Positions 37,568-49,208 of a stretch of 64,000 bases of DNA are shown here, piece after piece. Origin of the DNA: Arthonia radiata. Its lineage: Eukaryota; Ascomycota; Arthoniomycetes; Arthoniales; Arthoniaceae. Numbering within the stretch: position 1 is the first letter of the stretch; each line of letters begins with the position of its first letter. The notes under the pieces are model-generated. The model was not told where the DNA came from and searched no databases. It saw only the letters and a list, made by a program, of their open reading frames with translations. Where the stretch lies: contig PSQN01000003.1 in the NCBI GenBank assembly GCA_002989075.1, positions 1,926,340 through 1,990,339 of the forward strand. The letters run 5' to 3'. The position numbers and the translations under genes are program-made.

Positions 37568-39810
37568 TTACGGGGTCAAGATCGCCGCCGCGACTTCGAT
37601 GGCTCGACTTGTCCTTCCTACCCAATCCTCTGCCATACTTTGGTTGTTGTAGATCTCGATAGCTTCAGTCACACCAGGAAAGGTCGTAGGTGCATAGCCA
37701 GTGTCGAGGCCGGGAGCAAAGATGGCGTGCTTGTAGAACTCTCGATTGGGCAAGCCGCCCTGAGAGACGAATCCTCTTGAGAAGTCTCGAAGCTTTGCAT
37801 TGATAACGTCGATGGTCGCCGTGTCTGGTGAGGATGCGATCAAGGCGGTTAAGGCTACCGCGGAGATATTGAAGGCACCAATAGCGGTTTCGATTGGACT
37901 GATGTCCAGTGTGGCAAAGTCACTACCGTCAACACTTGTCTGCAAGTCGGCGAGGTACGAGGTCATCTGCACGCCGTAATTCTCCACATTGTAGGGCACA
38001 ACGTGGTGTGTTGCAAGTTCGTATGCAAGCAGGGACAGGTATTGCCCCATGACCTTGTGCGTGTTGAACCCTGGGTCGCCGAACGTGGTCATCCAGTGGT
38101 ATGAGTCGTAATCCGAATGATAGTGATAGACTGCATCTCTTGGTCCACATTCCGCACCCAAGTCGATGGACGTAACACCATTATGCAAGAAACCGGTGTA
38201 GTCGGACCCGGAACCTAAGACCCCAATCTCGCCTTCGGTTAGGCCGTACCAAACGTCGTAGAGAGTGAGATTGTCATAACCTCTGTATGGATAGACTACC
38301 TTCTTCATGGTGTCGGTAGCTATCTGGTGGAGATCCGGGGTAGCGGAAATCGCTGGATCAGGGCCAGATGTGCCGACGTCTATGTTCAGGTAGGACACAG
38401 CAGCCGAGTTGATCCAAGGAATGTACTCTTCGACGAACTCAGTCGACCCAAGCAGACCGTATTCCTCAGCATCCCATGAGCAGAGAACGATAGTTCGCTT
38501 TGGCTTCCAGCCAGTCTTGAGAAGCGCCCCGTATGCCTTGGAGAGTTCGACCATGATCGCACTGCCACTGTTAGGGTCTGCAGCCCCTCCAACGATCCAT
38601 GCGTCTCGGTGATTGCCAAGTACGATGACCTCGTCCTGGCTGGTACCATTGATAATCCCAATCGCATCCCAGATGTACGTCGTGTTGTCCTGCATTACGT
38701 TGTCTAGGTTCAAGGTGACGCCTGGTGCCGGTCCCGTCGAATATGTCGCATTGAATGCGCCAACCCAATTAGTCCGGTTTACCTCATCGCCAGGCGTTCC
38801 GAATCCGTCGAGAGCTTGGATCAGCTTTTGACCTTCCACGTAAGAGATCGGAATGCTGGGAATGTGCGGCGTAACGTCGTCGATGCTTGCACGTGGGCTG
38901 TCCGGCTTCGATGGAATGCCAGGCGTCGTAGGATCTCCAGGGTACGTGCTCAAGAATTGCACACTACCGCGTTGCACAGTCGATGGGTTTCGTGCGAAGC
39001 CATCCGGATAGGCAGCATAGCCGTTCGCCTTGGTAACGTTACCGTCGTCGGCGGTGTCGGTGAAAATGACAGCCCCTATCATACCGTTCTCTTGTGCGTT
39101 CTTTACCTTTAGACCGCGGAAAGGTCCACCATACCGAGCCAAGGCGATCTTGCCTTCGAGTGGGACACCAAGATCCTTCAGCCTCTGGAAGTCCGCTTGT
39201 TGCCCACGACCCACGTAGACGTACTCGGCCTCGGCCTTCCCCGTGAACGAATAACCGTGGAAGGTTGGCACACGGTTAGGGTACGAAGTGGTCTCATCTT
39301 GGCTAAGGACATCTTCTTGGAGATTGATGTGTTGGCTCGAACCATCAGCCGTTGACATACTCAGAGACTGTGACACGGGGTAGTTCAAGAACGTGTCTGG
39401 CTGATGTCAGCTTAATTTTTGACATTAGCATCGTTGAAGGATGCTTACAGTACTCGGCTAGAAAGCTCGTGAAGCCATTCTCTGCCCACCTGTCTGCAGT
39501 CCACTGCGCCTGACTTTTGTTGGTACCTGCCAGATGCAGGCCATGTGTGTAGTAGTACGACCTGGGTAATGTCTGAGCCATCTACCTTGTCCGCTTCCGG
39601 GAAAGCTGCCACTTACCATTCGTCAATCGTCGTGTTATCGAATGAGTTGACGAGGACAGTCTCGTCGGCAGTCAGCTCTGGTGGGAAGGGCGTCTCCTGC
39701 CGCTTGGTCAGAGCTCTGTGAGGATGGAACTCATGCCGGTGTTCTCTTTGACACGCATTGGCTGCTTGCGCTGCAGAAGCAGCCAAGAAGCCGTAATGGA
39801 CGCCCTTCAT
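37568..39810 (-). CDS. M28 family metallopeptidase, glutamate carboxypeptidase II-like
   Basis: Exons (minus) 39810-39617, 39561-39449 and 39396-37568, 711 residues. Intron 1 has GTAAGT and CCCAG ends and rejoins a split Trp codon; intron 2 has GTAAGC and CCAG ends and restores the reading EYYTFLNYPVSQSL. The N-terminus is a signal peptide (MKGVHYGFLAASAAQA). A PA domain follows (about 165-215) and then the M28B zinc peptidase core: zinc ligands in GNHRDAW (His 365), GGAADPNSGSA (Asp 376) and the catalytic WDAEEYGLLGSTE (Glu about 413), with the last His in HYHSDYDSYHW. A C-terminal transferrin-receptor-like dimerisation domain is present. Expected to be a secreted or vacuolar carboxypeptidase acting on peptides; the exact substrate is not evident. 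Confidence 0.93.
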
Positions 39811-40991
39811 CGTGTACGAGTGTTAGCTGAAGGCAAGGCGTCTTCGCACGATGTACAAAAGCTCAGGAAGGATGCTGTATACTCACGCCTGTTTATGTAG
39901 AGCTGTTTATCTGCCTAGCGAGGTCAGCACGATCTGTGCAACGTGTTGTATCCCCGCATCTGCAGCGTGAAATTCTGTCTCTCCTTCTGGAACTAGCATA
40001 GCGAAGGTACCAAGGAGCAGGATTGGCTTGCCAGCCGCAGTGAACGGAGCCAAATAATGTCTATGCTCTTATCTAGAGCTTGCACCGGAGAGCTTGCCAG
40101 GATTATTGCGGACAAGCAAGCTCGCAATCCAACATGGCTCTGTGAGAAGTGACGTTTGCCAAGCAGCTACTGTTGGTCTTGGAGCACAATAGGCAAGGTC
40201 GCCAAGATGCCTGCAGGAGATGTGTGCGGGCAGAGGAGTCAATATTTGATAACTACATGTGTGCTTGCTTTCTCCATGGGCAGTAAATGATTCGGCTCGG
40301 CTGTGCAGCCTTTGCACACTGGATGGCGAGTGAGGGACAGCAGACTCGATAGCGTCGGGTGTCCGTGAGGAAGCGGTTTTGGACTTCACCACACAAGTCT
40401 TCTCCTTCCGGTAAGCGCCCACGTAGGCGTTGTTGCAATGGCGGCTTTTCACAAAAATAGTGCACCTTGCAAAAGAGTCAGCACATAAATTGGAGTCTCT
40501 TGCGACCGCTCAATGCCATTTCAAGCCTCCAAATATCTCCATAGCTGTGCTGAGAATGTCCCGCCCTGTAACGTTTAATGAATGCTCAGATCGAACCAGT
40601 CGCAGTCCGGGGAGCATCCATCTTTGGGCAAACTTTGGAGCATCCACAGATAGAACAAGAGGCTTCTAATTATGGGTAGGCCACAATGAAGTTGTCGGCA
40701 TCTTATGGCCATCGAGAGGTGTACGTTGTGGGTAGGCCAACAGCCGAATGGTGTGGAGATTTAGTGGTCACTCGCTCAATGAAGTTGCCCAAGACGTCCA
40801 CACCATCTCGCGCGCGAGCAATGCGGCATTCATCAGAATAATCATCGTTTGCCGCTGTCAAGCCCTCCCGCGTCTGTTGACATTCAATATTAATCGTAGA
40901 CCTCGTTACCACATCCAGTCGGAGCGGTAGATGCTGGCTCTGCTGGCTCAGCCGCATTTGCAAGTCTTCTCATCATCTCGCTTTGGCGTCG
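39811..40991. other. Intergenic 1.2 kb
   Basis: Upstream region of the M28 peptidase gene (minus strand) and downstream region of the next methyltransferase (minus strand). No coding or RNA gene recognised. Confidence 0.6.
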
Positions 40992-42018
40992 TCATTGCAC
41001 AGGCTTCGTGCCCACGATGATGAAGATGTCGTATCTCACATACGCACCGGTGTCGAACTCACGTTGCACGGCTTGTTCAAGGTCGTCAACTTGCTGCATC
41101 GTCAAAGCTTCTGGGATCCCGCTGTGGGCGCGTATCCGTGCCCAACCGAAAACGCTCTCCATTGACACTTTGGCGCACGGGATGCGATTATGTGGCAGTC
41201 GGTCCGTGGCGATCACATCTTCCCGTACATCGACCAACCCCAGTCGATGATAGATGGCGGGTAAGGTGGAAAACCCATACAGCAGCTTCTCGCCCATCGT
41301 GTTCGTCCACATTCGCGCCAGCCACGCGAGAGTGTCGGTCTGGGAGTCCACTCGTTCTCGTAGCACTCGCGCGTTCCAGAGATCTGGTTCTTCCCACTGG
41401 ATCGCGCCGCCTGGCTTCAACAGCGAGACAGCATGCTGCGCCATGACAGCCCACTCGTCGCGTGCAGTCGCATTGGCTAGGAGTCGAAGGTGAACGAGGT
41501 CGTAAGCGCCTATGTATTCGGGAGGAAAGGGCTGTTTGGCGTCGGCAATGATGAGATTGACATTGGGCGGTATCTGAGCCTTGGGAGGGAAGCTCAGGTC
41601 GGAAATATCGAAGCCATCCAGTGACACCGTAGGCGGTAACTCCTTGCTCAAGGATTGCAACCACGCGCCAGTCCCGGTCCCAACATCTGCGATGCGCGCA
41701 TCACTGCCAATCCGAGGGCGAATCGATGGATGGATGCAGTAGCCTACGGTCCTGTACGATGGCGACCCAACTGTCAGTCGATGATCGCAGAATGGAAGAC
41801 GATGCGACCATGGACATTTGGAGAGCTATTGGAGGGAGCTGCAGTGGGGACGGGTCAAGGGTTGGGTACATACTCTAGCAGGAGCTCATGCTGCCGATTC
41901 GACCTAACAACCACACGGCACGGTTAAGGATCTGTTAAGACATTACCGGGGTGGGACCAGCTCACCTGGCGACCTCCTCGTGCCCGCCACGAGCATATTC
42001 GTAGTTGTCAGGAGTCAT
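40992..42018 (-). CDS. LaeA/UMTA-type SAM-dependent methyltransferase (three exons)
   Basis: Exons (minus) 42018-41966, 41903-41874 and 41751-40992, 280 residues. Intron 1 (62 bp) has GTGAGC, branch CTTAAC and TTAG; intron 2 (122 bp) has GTATGT and ACAG. Both keep phase 2, and the joined N-terminus reads MTPDNYEYARGG...NRQHELLLETVGYCIHPSI, the usual start of this fungal family. SAM motif I is IADVGTGTGAWL (residues 48-59), followed by FDISDLSFPP and a KPGGAIQWEEPDL motif. Proteins of this family methylate small molecules or act as regulators such as LaeA; which applies here cannot be told. No secondary-metabolite genes are adjacent. The middle exon is only 30 nt, so automatic annotation may truncate the gene at its 5' end. 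Confidence 0.87.
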
Positions 42019-43933
42019 CTTTACGCGAGTGAGCTATCAGAGCTCGGTTATCGGAGCAGTACGCCTGGGGCAGGTGGTCCGGTAAGTGCCTGCCGAGCGT
42101 CGCTTTGTGTCTTCCTGTACTCAATCGAGCCTGGACATCATTCTTGCCATTTGGACTGCGTGAGCAGACCGAGGTGACTTTGTAGAGGACGGGTCATCAT
42201 TAGAACGAGACAAGGAGCGAAAGCAATTGGCGTGGGTTGTTCCAGATGACTACAGGGACTCCGTTGGACTGTCTGCGGGAGAAGCCGAGATGGCCCAATG
42301 CGGCATGGCGGCGCGTTTCGAAGCCGTGGGTCCGAGCTTGGAGGGTCTGATACGTCTCAGATACGCTCGCACTCGCTGCCATACGTACATGTCAGGTCAT
42401 ACAACGACCCAAGGCGTTCACGCTTCGCTGGCAACGTGCGTATGCCCGCCGACTGGCTCAAGACATAAGGTTCCGGCAGCGCGCAAGCACCGTCACACAT
42501 CCCCAATCTGTCCCATATTTCCCGTCGTTTACGCCCCTGCAGCATGGCGAGGTTCATTTCATGCAGGTACGGCCAGCGGCATTTACAAGGCCACGCTCTC
42601 GAGGCCTGCGCCTAACGATAGCCTTTCGAGCCGGCGCAATTTGTAACCAGCATCGCCTTGTCCACGGTCATCGACATCGCTCCTCAACAGCCCCTCGTGC
42701 CCAACACAGCTGTGCCAGTCGAACTTTCTGCTCTCGGCCCGGCGCCGGAGGACCGCCATCCACTCGGACACCATTCCACGCGAAAATACAGACTGGACGA
42801 CGTGATACATTTTGAGAACCCAGCAGAAGCTACATCTCTTTGTTTTGAGGAAGGAGTCGATTCTCCGGCCCTGCGTTTGGGTTCGGTCGTCTATGTCGTT
42901 CGATGAGAAAACGCTGAATGCATCTTGGACGGTCTCGTCTCGTCGACGAAATTGAAGTCACAGCGGTGGCAGCAAGCGCCTGCGATCAGGCGTGGATCTC
43001 TCCAGCAGTGATTGTTTGCGGAAGTTGCCAAAAAATGGCACCTGCCGCGTAGAGGACAAACGGTATGGCATACCAAAGTAGCGGGCTTGGTGAGCTGCCC
43101 GGATCCGGGTCCCAGCACCAAATTGCGACGTATAGACGACGAAGACGTTCTCCCGATGCAGTGGAGAGCGACAGGACATGCGCCGGCCCTTGGGCAAGGC
43201 GGCAGTGGGACTTTCGTTTATGTCGACGTTGTTGGGGTTGTTGCAGGTTCTGGAACAACAGACAGGTTCGGTGCATGCACTCCACAGCGGACACCAGGGT
43301 CTTGCATGCTTAGCGAGCGGGAGAAGCCGTCTCCTGGATTTTGGCGGTCAGGTTCGAAGCACCACTCTAGTTACTCCGCAGCGTGGTTTGCCGGGTCACT
43401 ACTGCTGCATCTCTCGAAACCGGTGAGCGTTATAGGTGATGCTTGAATGCCTTGCCAGAAAGCCGTGAGCGCTCGCCAAAAATGTGCCAGACGCAGTACA
43501 GCGCGCTGAGATCGCGCCTCCGCTATACCAGCATGGGCGATGAACGCTGCGGGTTTCTCCAGTACCGGCATGCTCGGCTCCTTGAAGTGATAGTCGCTGA
43601 CCGTGGCCGAGTGCGTCTATCGCAGAGTAAGGCCTCTTCGCCGCTGTGACCAACCGCCTAGCGCCCGGGCTTCCGGCGAAAGCGGCCTCAATGACTCTCG
43701 TTGCATCCTTGACCATCGCATGGACGTTGTTTTGTGCCGCTTGAATTATTAGACTTATTCATGTACGGGTGTATGAACGAAGTATCTGAAGTGGTTGGAA
43801 TCCGCTTGAGCGTAATGTTCAATGATGCTATGATGCCTTCGCAATGCAACCCAACTGCCAAGAATTCTTTGTCTATTATGCAATCCTTTTACAAATCGTA
43901 CGAGCCACGGTTGTGATAGGTGATCAAACTGTT
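42019..43933. other. Intergenic 1.9 kb
   Basis: Between the 5' end of the methyltransferase and the 3' end of the zinc transporter gene. Frames up to about 144 codons occur on both strands but overlap one another and show no domain. I see no gene. Confidence 0.5.
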
Positions 43934-45516
43934 TCATTCTTTCTCGGGGATCAACATCGTACTTACCTCCCAGCTGGCACCGAATCCGCCTCCATAACCA
44001 CCTCCCAACTTGTTGCGCACCATGCTTTGCACGCGCTCCTTCAAGCGCAGCAAAGTGTCTTCCGTACTGCCACTCCTCACTCTGAGCTTCAAGCTGGCCA
44101 GACACAGACCGTAGTGCACTTGCCAGACTTTGGCCTCTTCCACGTTTTTCACTGACCCGTCTGTTTCGATGTCTCTCACCAACTCACCGACTGTGGCACC
44201 TTCCGCTGCCGGCGTGTAGCTCATCAGTAGCATACTACCCAGAGCACGGACAAGATTGTAGCCAAGCCAGCACATCGCGAAGGCCATGCCGGTGGACAAC
44301 ACCTTGTCCGCGATCATGTAGTAGTTCCAGTCGAACCACGGCAGTACCAGCAGCAACGCTGAGCAGCTCACGGTAAGAAAATGGCTAGGATTGCTCAGTA
44401 CACCCGGCATCGATGTCAGCGATCCGGAGCGCATGCTCCTCGTCATCCGCGCATGATTTCGCAGCAAGACTGCAGAAACGATAGTGCTCGCTGTTGCAAG
44501 AAGCGATACAATTCCAATGGAAGTCGATGATATGCGCTCAGCGGTGTGAACATGCTCCCGATGTGGCTCATGATCATCATCGCTCTGCTCCAGTGCGTGG
44601 CTCAGGTTGTGTGATATTAGATCGAAGCCCATGAACAGAAGCATTATACTCATTGCAAAGCCGACCAATACCTCAGTCCGCTCAAGACCAAAAGGCTGCC
44701 GTATTGAGCTGCGCTTCCAGACTTCAAAGTTGGAGAGAACGCCAACAAACGCGCACAGGAACGCACCTATCGCGTCGTAGAAGATCAAGTGTGACAAAGC
44801 AGTGAGAGCGAGCGAGCCCTGCGCTGACCACTGTACGTAAGCTGCGATGAAGAGGTGGCAGAAACACCAGCTCATTCGAAGTGTCTGATCGCGCGTCATT
44901 GATCTCCAACCTTCTTTCAACGTCGGCACTGGAAGGGAGGCCGGCAACCGTAGCGGCTTGCGTGGAGGGGGTTCGAGAAAGATCTGATGGGAGACGGAAG
45001 AGTGCTTGTATTTGTGGCCGCGGCGCTGGCCCATCTGCTGACTGACGACCTGCGTGATGTCCATTTAGTACAATGTCTGGAAAACAGAGCAGAGCCTGTG
45101 CATACGCTCTTCTTCGGACTCCTGGCTGCCGCAGGTGTGTAGACTCTTGTCTGGAACCTGAACGGCCCGCTGCTGTCGAGCTTCGCACTGCTTTCACTTG
45201 CAGTGTCGTCCACAATCGCGCTGTCACCGCCATTGCTCTCGTATGGGCTGGGCAGGCTGCCACTACTCAGCGCCGGGCTTAGAGTCATGGCCGGTGTCGA
45301 CTTGGACGAGGAGAAGGAGCCGTATGTCTGGCTAGGCTGTAGGGTCTGACTTGAATAGGGGTTGTTGTTCTCTTGGGATATCATAGAGGGCGAACGATCG
45401 TTTCCAAGGCCATCAGCGAAGCCCAAACCCAACCCCTTAGCTGAGTTGCGATCGTCATCAGAAGGGGGCGTAGGGGTTCGAGGGGGAGCGGGGATTGGCA
45501 AGTTGTTCGACGCCAT
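43934..45516 (-). CDS. ZRG17: Zrg17-type cation diffusion facilitator (zinc transporter subunit)
   Basis: Exons (minus) 45516-45106 and 45037-43934, 504 residues. The 68-bp intron has GTATGC and CAG ends and joins RSPKKS to QMGQRRGHKYKHSS. The N-terminal third is disordered and S/T/P-rich; a membrane domain of about six helices follows, then a cytosolic C-terminal domain. The first membrane motif has HLIFYD and the second has NPSHFLTVSCS, so the paired H/D-x3-D zinc sites of active CDF transporters are not intact. That is the pattern of ZnT6/Zrg17, which works as a partner of an active ZnT5/Msc2/Cis4 protein to load zinc into the ER/Golgi. A GTAAGT near the last 13 codons could be an unused or alternative donor; the unspliced C-terminus SWEVSTMLIPEKE was kept. 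The first ATG in good context (45516) was chosen. Confidence 0.85.
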
Positions 45517-45906
45517 TGTGATCCGTGGTTGCAATAGCGCGCGCTTGCGCAGGTACGAGACAAAGAATGTGTGCTGTCCGCGCACAGAGTCGCGCGGCCA
45601 GTGGACTAAAGAGCGACTACCGAACACAGTTGAGACTGCTCGTGCTTATGACAGTATCTGTCAACATGGGAGGAGTGCGTCGGCCCTGAGCGGCCACGAG
45701 AGATGATGCATGGCTTCGGGATTGGAACGCTAGTACGGAGAAGGCCTGTGCTCAGTAGCGCGCGTTTCGTGACCGCGCTAATGTGGCACAGCTCTGCCGT
45801 CGTCCTTGCCTACAGACTCTCGATCTCGAATTTTTTCTTCGGTTCTGCGGCAAGGTGCGTAGCTATCAGCGAAGGTCTGACATCTCGTCACGAGCTGCCT
45901 TATTGC
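45517..45906. promoter_or_regulatory. Divergent promoter region, Zrg17 / membrane protein
   Basis: The two genes are transcribed away from each other. The + strand frame is open back to an ATG at 45703, so part of this interval could be coding if that upstream start is used. Confidence 0.5.
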
Positions 45907-46827
45907 ATGATGGAAGAAGCGCACGAGCACGGTCGCAAGCGGAAAGGTTCTCTGCGCAAGACAGTCCTCCTCGGCGTAGAGCGGTTACGAGGAGATCGCA
46001 GATCATCACTGTCGACCGTGAGCAACGCCAGAAAGAACCCTACAAAGCAGGCACCCGAGCCACCGAGACCATCGCCGAAGCACTTCACCTTCGAGCTTCC
46101 CAACTCCTCTACCGAAAGCTACGTCTCCGACAACCCGCGGCACTCCACCACATCCGAGAATGCCTCCCCAGACGATGGTGACGCGGGCATGGACGCCAAC
46201 ACGCATGAAATTATCAGTCCGACTTCGACGAATCCCTCGGGCGTTTCAGACGAAGAAGTCCTCACATTTCCGACGACTGCAACGACTACCGGGACAGCAA
46301 CGCTGGACGGCCAAACACTCCACCCACAAACCCTCCTTCCACCACCCATAACGTCCGTCTCTCCCTCACCCTCACCACCCTCTTCCGAGTCCTCAGGACC
46401 CGCATCCTTCTCCTTTGGTGGCGACAACTCGCGCTCTGTTCTTCGCCGCCGGTCGACCCTCCGCCCTTCAGCCGCGAAAAGCTCTCCACTCACAACAGCC
46501 CCAACCATACAAATGCTACCGCCCATAGAGGAAGAATGGGACTACAGCGACACAGAGTGGTGGGGATGGGTCATACTTATCGTCACCTGGATCGTCTTCG
46601 TGGTCGGTATTGGCAGCTGCCTGGGCGTGTGGAGCTGGGCGTGGGACGTGGGAGAGACGCCCTATGCGCCGCCCGAGCTGGAGGACGACCCGACGCTGCC
46701 GATTGTGGGATATTATCCAGCGCTGCTTGTGCTAACCGCGGTCATGAGTTGGGTGTGGGTCGTGGTGGCTTGGATAGGCTTGAAGTATTTCAAGCATGCG
46801 AAGATGGGTGTAGTGGAGGAGGGGTAA
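45907..46827 (+). CDS. Fungal integral membrane protein of unknown function
   Basis: 306 residues from the chosen ATG at 45907 (MMEEAHEHGRKRKG); an in-frame ATG at 45703 would add 68 residues, but those lack the charged, conserved look of the rest. The first 200 residues are low-complexity (S/T/P-rich, basic stretches), likely cytosolic. Near the C-terminus are two strong transmembrane helices (WGWVILIVTWIVFVVGIGSC and LLVLTAVMSWVWVVVAWIGL) separated by a loop with conserved-looking GETPYAPPELEDDPTLPIVG. The C-terminal part resembles a small conserved Pezizomycotina family without known function. No enzyme motif is visible. Its stop is 187 bp from the convergent lactate dehydrogenase gene. 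Confidence 0.75.
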   Translation: MMEEAHEHGRKRKGSLRKTVLLGVERLRGDRRSSLSTVSNARKNPTKQAPEPPRPSPKHFTFELPNSSTESYVSDNPRHSTTSENASPDDGDAGMDANTHEIISPTSTNPSGVSDEEVLTFPTTATTTGTATLDGQTLHPQTLLPPPITSVSPSPSPPSSESSGPASFSFGGDNSRSVLRRRSTLRPSAAKSSPLTTAPTIQMLPPIEEEWDYSDTEWWGWVILIVTWIVFVVGIGSCLGVWSWAWDVGETPYAPPELEDDPTLPIVGYYPALLVLTAVMSWVWVVVAWIGLKYFKHAKMGVVEEG

Positions 46828-47014
46828 AGTATGAAATGAAAGAGGCGGATTTGATGACTGCAAGACGAGTACGAGAAACGACGGCATGGGCATGAGAGAT
46901 ACCTAATAGTAACGAAAGAGTCCACGCTATGCAAGCAATATACACGGAGAATGGCACGACACAAACCCCGCCATATGTACAGTTGTAACACCCTTGAACC
47001 TCCACACGCTCTCG

Positions 47015-48596
47015 TCATAGCTTGGCACGCTCGGTGGGCACACCACTGCTCGGATTTCTGCCCATTTCTTGCGGCATGCTCAGCGGGTCATACACATTAT
47101 GCGATAGCGTATCCGCCGGCACGTTCTGTGTGTGGAGACCCAGCGCTCTTGTATCCACCAACTCAGGGTTTAGCTGGTCAACACTTCTGCACCCTATCAG
47201 CCGCATATTCATCTCCATCTCGTCTTTGAGCAGCTGCATCGCGCGGTCGACACCCGGCAGACCGTACGCCGACATGGCGTAGAGGAACGGACGACCAATT
47301 CCCACACCCTTCGCGCCTAGGCACAGCGCCTTGATGATGTCCGTCGCTCGCCGCACGCCGCCGTCAATGTAGATCTCAATGCGGTTCTCGAGCCCACGCT
47401 TCCGTAGCTCGGGCATCACCTCTGCTAGCACCTCGACGCCCGAGCGCGCGAAGTCGAGTTGGCGGCCGCCGTGATTGGACAAGACCACGCCCTGCACGCC
47501 AATGTCGATGGCGCGCAGGACATCCTCGACCCGCTGCACGCCCTTGAGAAGAATGGGCATCTTGGTAATGCTCAAGAACCAAGGAATGTCCTTCCAGCTC
47601 AAGCTCGGGTCGATGAAGCTTGAAATGGCACGCGCCGCACCCTGTGACCGGTCGACATTGTCGCCGCCCGTATTCTGCACGTTCGACCCCACGTCGTCGA
47701 ACTTGCTGCGCATATCCTTTTCTCGTCTGCCCAACTGGGGCGCATCCACTGTGATAAACAGGCCCTTGCAGCCCCGCGCCTCCGCGTGCTTCACGATCCG
47801 CTCCGTGATGTCGCGGTTCTTGTTGACGTACAGCTGCAGCCACTGCACCTGCCCATCCCGCTTCGCATCTACAATCTCGTCGAAACTGCAGCTCGCCAGC
47901 GTTGGGATCATCTGAATCACGTTGTGCTTGTGCGCGCCCCTCGTCAACACCACCTCCCCTTCTGGGTTTCCCAGCTTCCCTAGAGCGGTCGCGGTCACAT
48001 AGAACGGGATGTCAACCTTTGTACCCAGCATCGTCGTTCCCAGCGAAATCTTCTCCACATCTTCCAGTATCCGCGGGCGGAACCAGATCTTGTGGTAGGC
48101 CGAGTGGTTTTCACGCAGCGTGATCTCGTCGTCGGCGCCGGAGGAGTAATACGCCCATGCGGCCTTGGTCATGACGCGGCGAGCGACGCTCTCAAAGTCG
48201 AGGAGGTTGTAGCATTGTTCGAGGATCGGCATGTGGGCGATGCGCTCCTGGCGGGCGCGCTCGTCGGGAGTGATGACCTTCTCCTCCTTCTCCACGGTGT
48301 CCATGTCGACTTCGCCGAGGTGTTTGCTGGCGTCGAGGAATTTGTCGAGGGTGTCGGGTGGGTGGATGGGCTGCAGTATGTGTCAGCGTAGTCCACTTTG
48401 GTTTGGCTATATAGGCCGGTATGGCGCATACCTCGTAGGCTTCGGTCGCATCCTTGCCGGCGTATTTGAGGATGATCTTGGGACCGCCGGGGTGCTCGGG
48501 CATGAATTCGGTCACGTCGTACGCCTTGCCGTGCACAATTACCCAGCAGTCCTTGTCATTATTGTGCTTGAGTACCTCTTCGCCACTGAAAGCCAT
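47015..48596 (-). CDS. CYB2: FMN-dependent L-lactate dehydrogenase, flavocytochrome b2 type
   Basis: Exons (minus) 48596-48432 and 48370-47015, 506 residues. The 61-bp intron has GTATGC and CTGCAG ends and is phase 0. Residues 3-75 form a cytochrome b5 domain with the heme motif HPGG (35-38). The FMN alpha-hydroxyacid dehydrogenase domain follows: YYSSGADDE (Tyr about 130), QLYV (Tyr about 236), TVDAPQ (Asp about 264), LLKGV (Lys about 331) and SNHGGRQLD with the catalytic His (about 355) and Arg (about 358). In yeast the enzyme oxidises L-lactate and passes electrons to cytochrome c in the intermembrane space. Here the protein starts directly with the b5 domain and no mitochondrial presequence is seen, so the location may differ. 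A related 2-hydroxyacid substrate is possible. Confidence 0.93.
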
Positions 48597-49208
48597 GGCT
48601 GCTTGCGATGTTGGGCTTGGGCGAGGTGCGTGGGGGATTCTGCGTGGAGTTGGAGGGCTGCGACGGCGTACTGGAGGTGGCGACCAGCTACAGAGATTGA
48701 AATAAAGAAAGGATGAAGGGAAGAAGAGATGGTTGGGGACGGTTTGAGGAAGAAGATACTTCTACCTCGATCCGTTACCGAGCAAAGGAAGGTAAAGAAG
48801 GTAGCCATTGATCGTCGGCATTGGGGGGCATGTCATTGGCGGGGCTTTCCGGGGCAGATCTGAGTCCCCAAATGTTCTCCGCATCCAGCGAACTTTTCCC
48901 GCCAGCCCGAGTCTTGGCCTGGTCAAGTCGCCATTTGCTCATAACGTTCTTTTGTTCTCTTCGCTTCGCGGCCCTCGGGCATACTGGACATGCTACAGCC
49001 TGCGGGAAGTGTTCCGCTAAGTGTGGTCACATGATATGAGCATCACTCTAGGCTAGAGTGTGGCTGTCGGATAAACATCTACAGTCTGATTCAGTATTAA
49101 AATTGCTACTTTTACACGGCCGGAAATGTTGGTGAATTGGAAACGTTGCTTGCTCTCCGCTTGTTTAAACGACTGCATGAGCATGCAAGTAGATGCGCGA
49201 CCCCTCAA
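48597..49208. promoter_or_regulatory. Upstream region of the lactate dehydrogenase gene
   Basis: 612 bp between the ATG of the lactate dehydrogenase (minus) and the stop of the next gene (minus). The interval must hold the promoter of the former and the 3' UTR of the latter. No motif assigned. Confidence 0.5.

Noticed and set aside
41742-41760. Apparent one-base frameshift in the methyltransferase upstream of motif I
   Set aside because: It disappears once an intron from 41873 to 41752 is recognised, which joins family-typical sequence in the right phase.
42227-42646. 139-codon + strand frame between the methyltransferase and the zinc transporter gene
   Set aside because: It starts at a non-ATG codon, has a composition typical of random GC-rich frames and shows no motif.
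43955-43975. GTAAGT donor near the end of the Zrg17 gene implying a further exon
   Set aside because: The nearest acceptor gives a 44-bp intron and an unconvincing tail, while the unspliced C-terminus fits the family.
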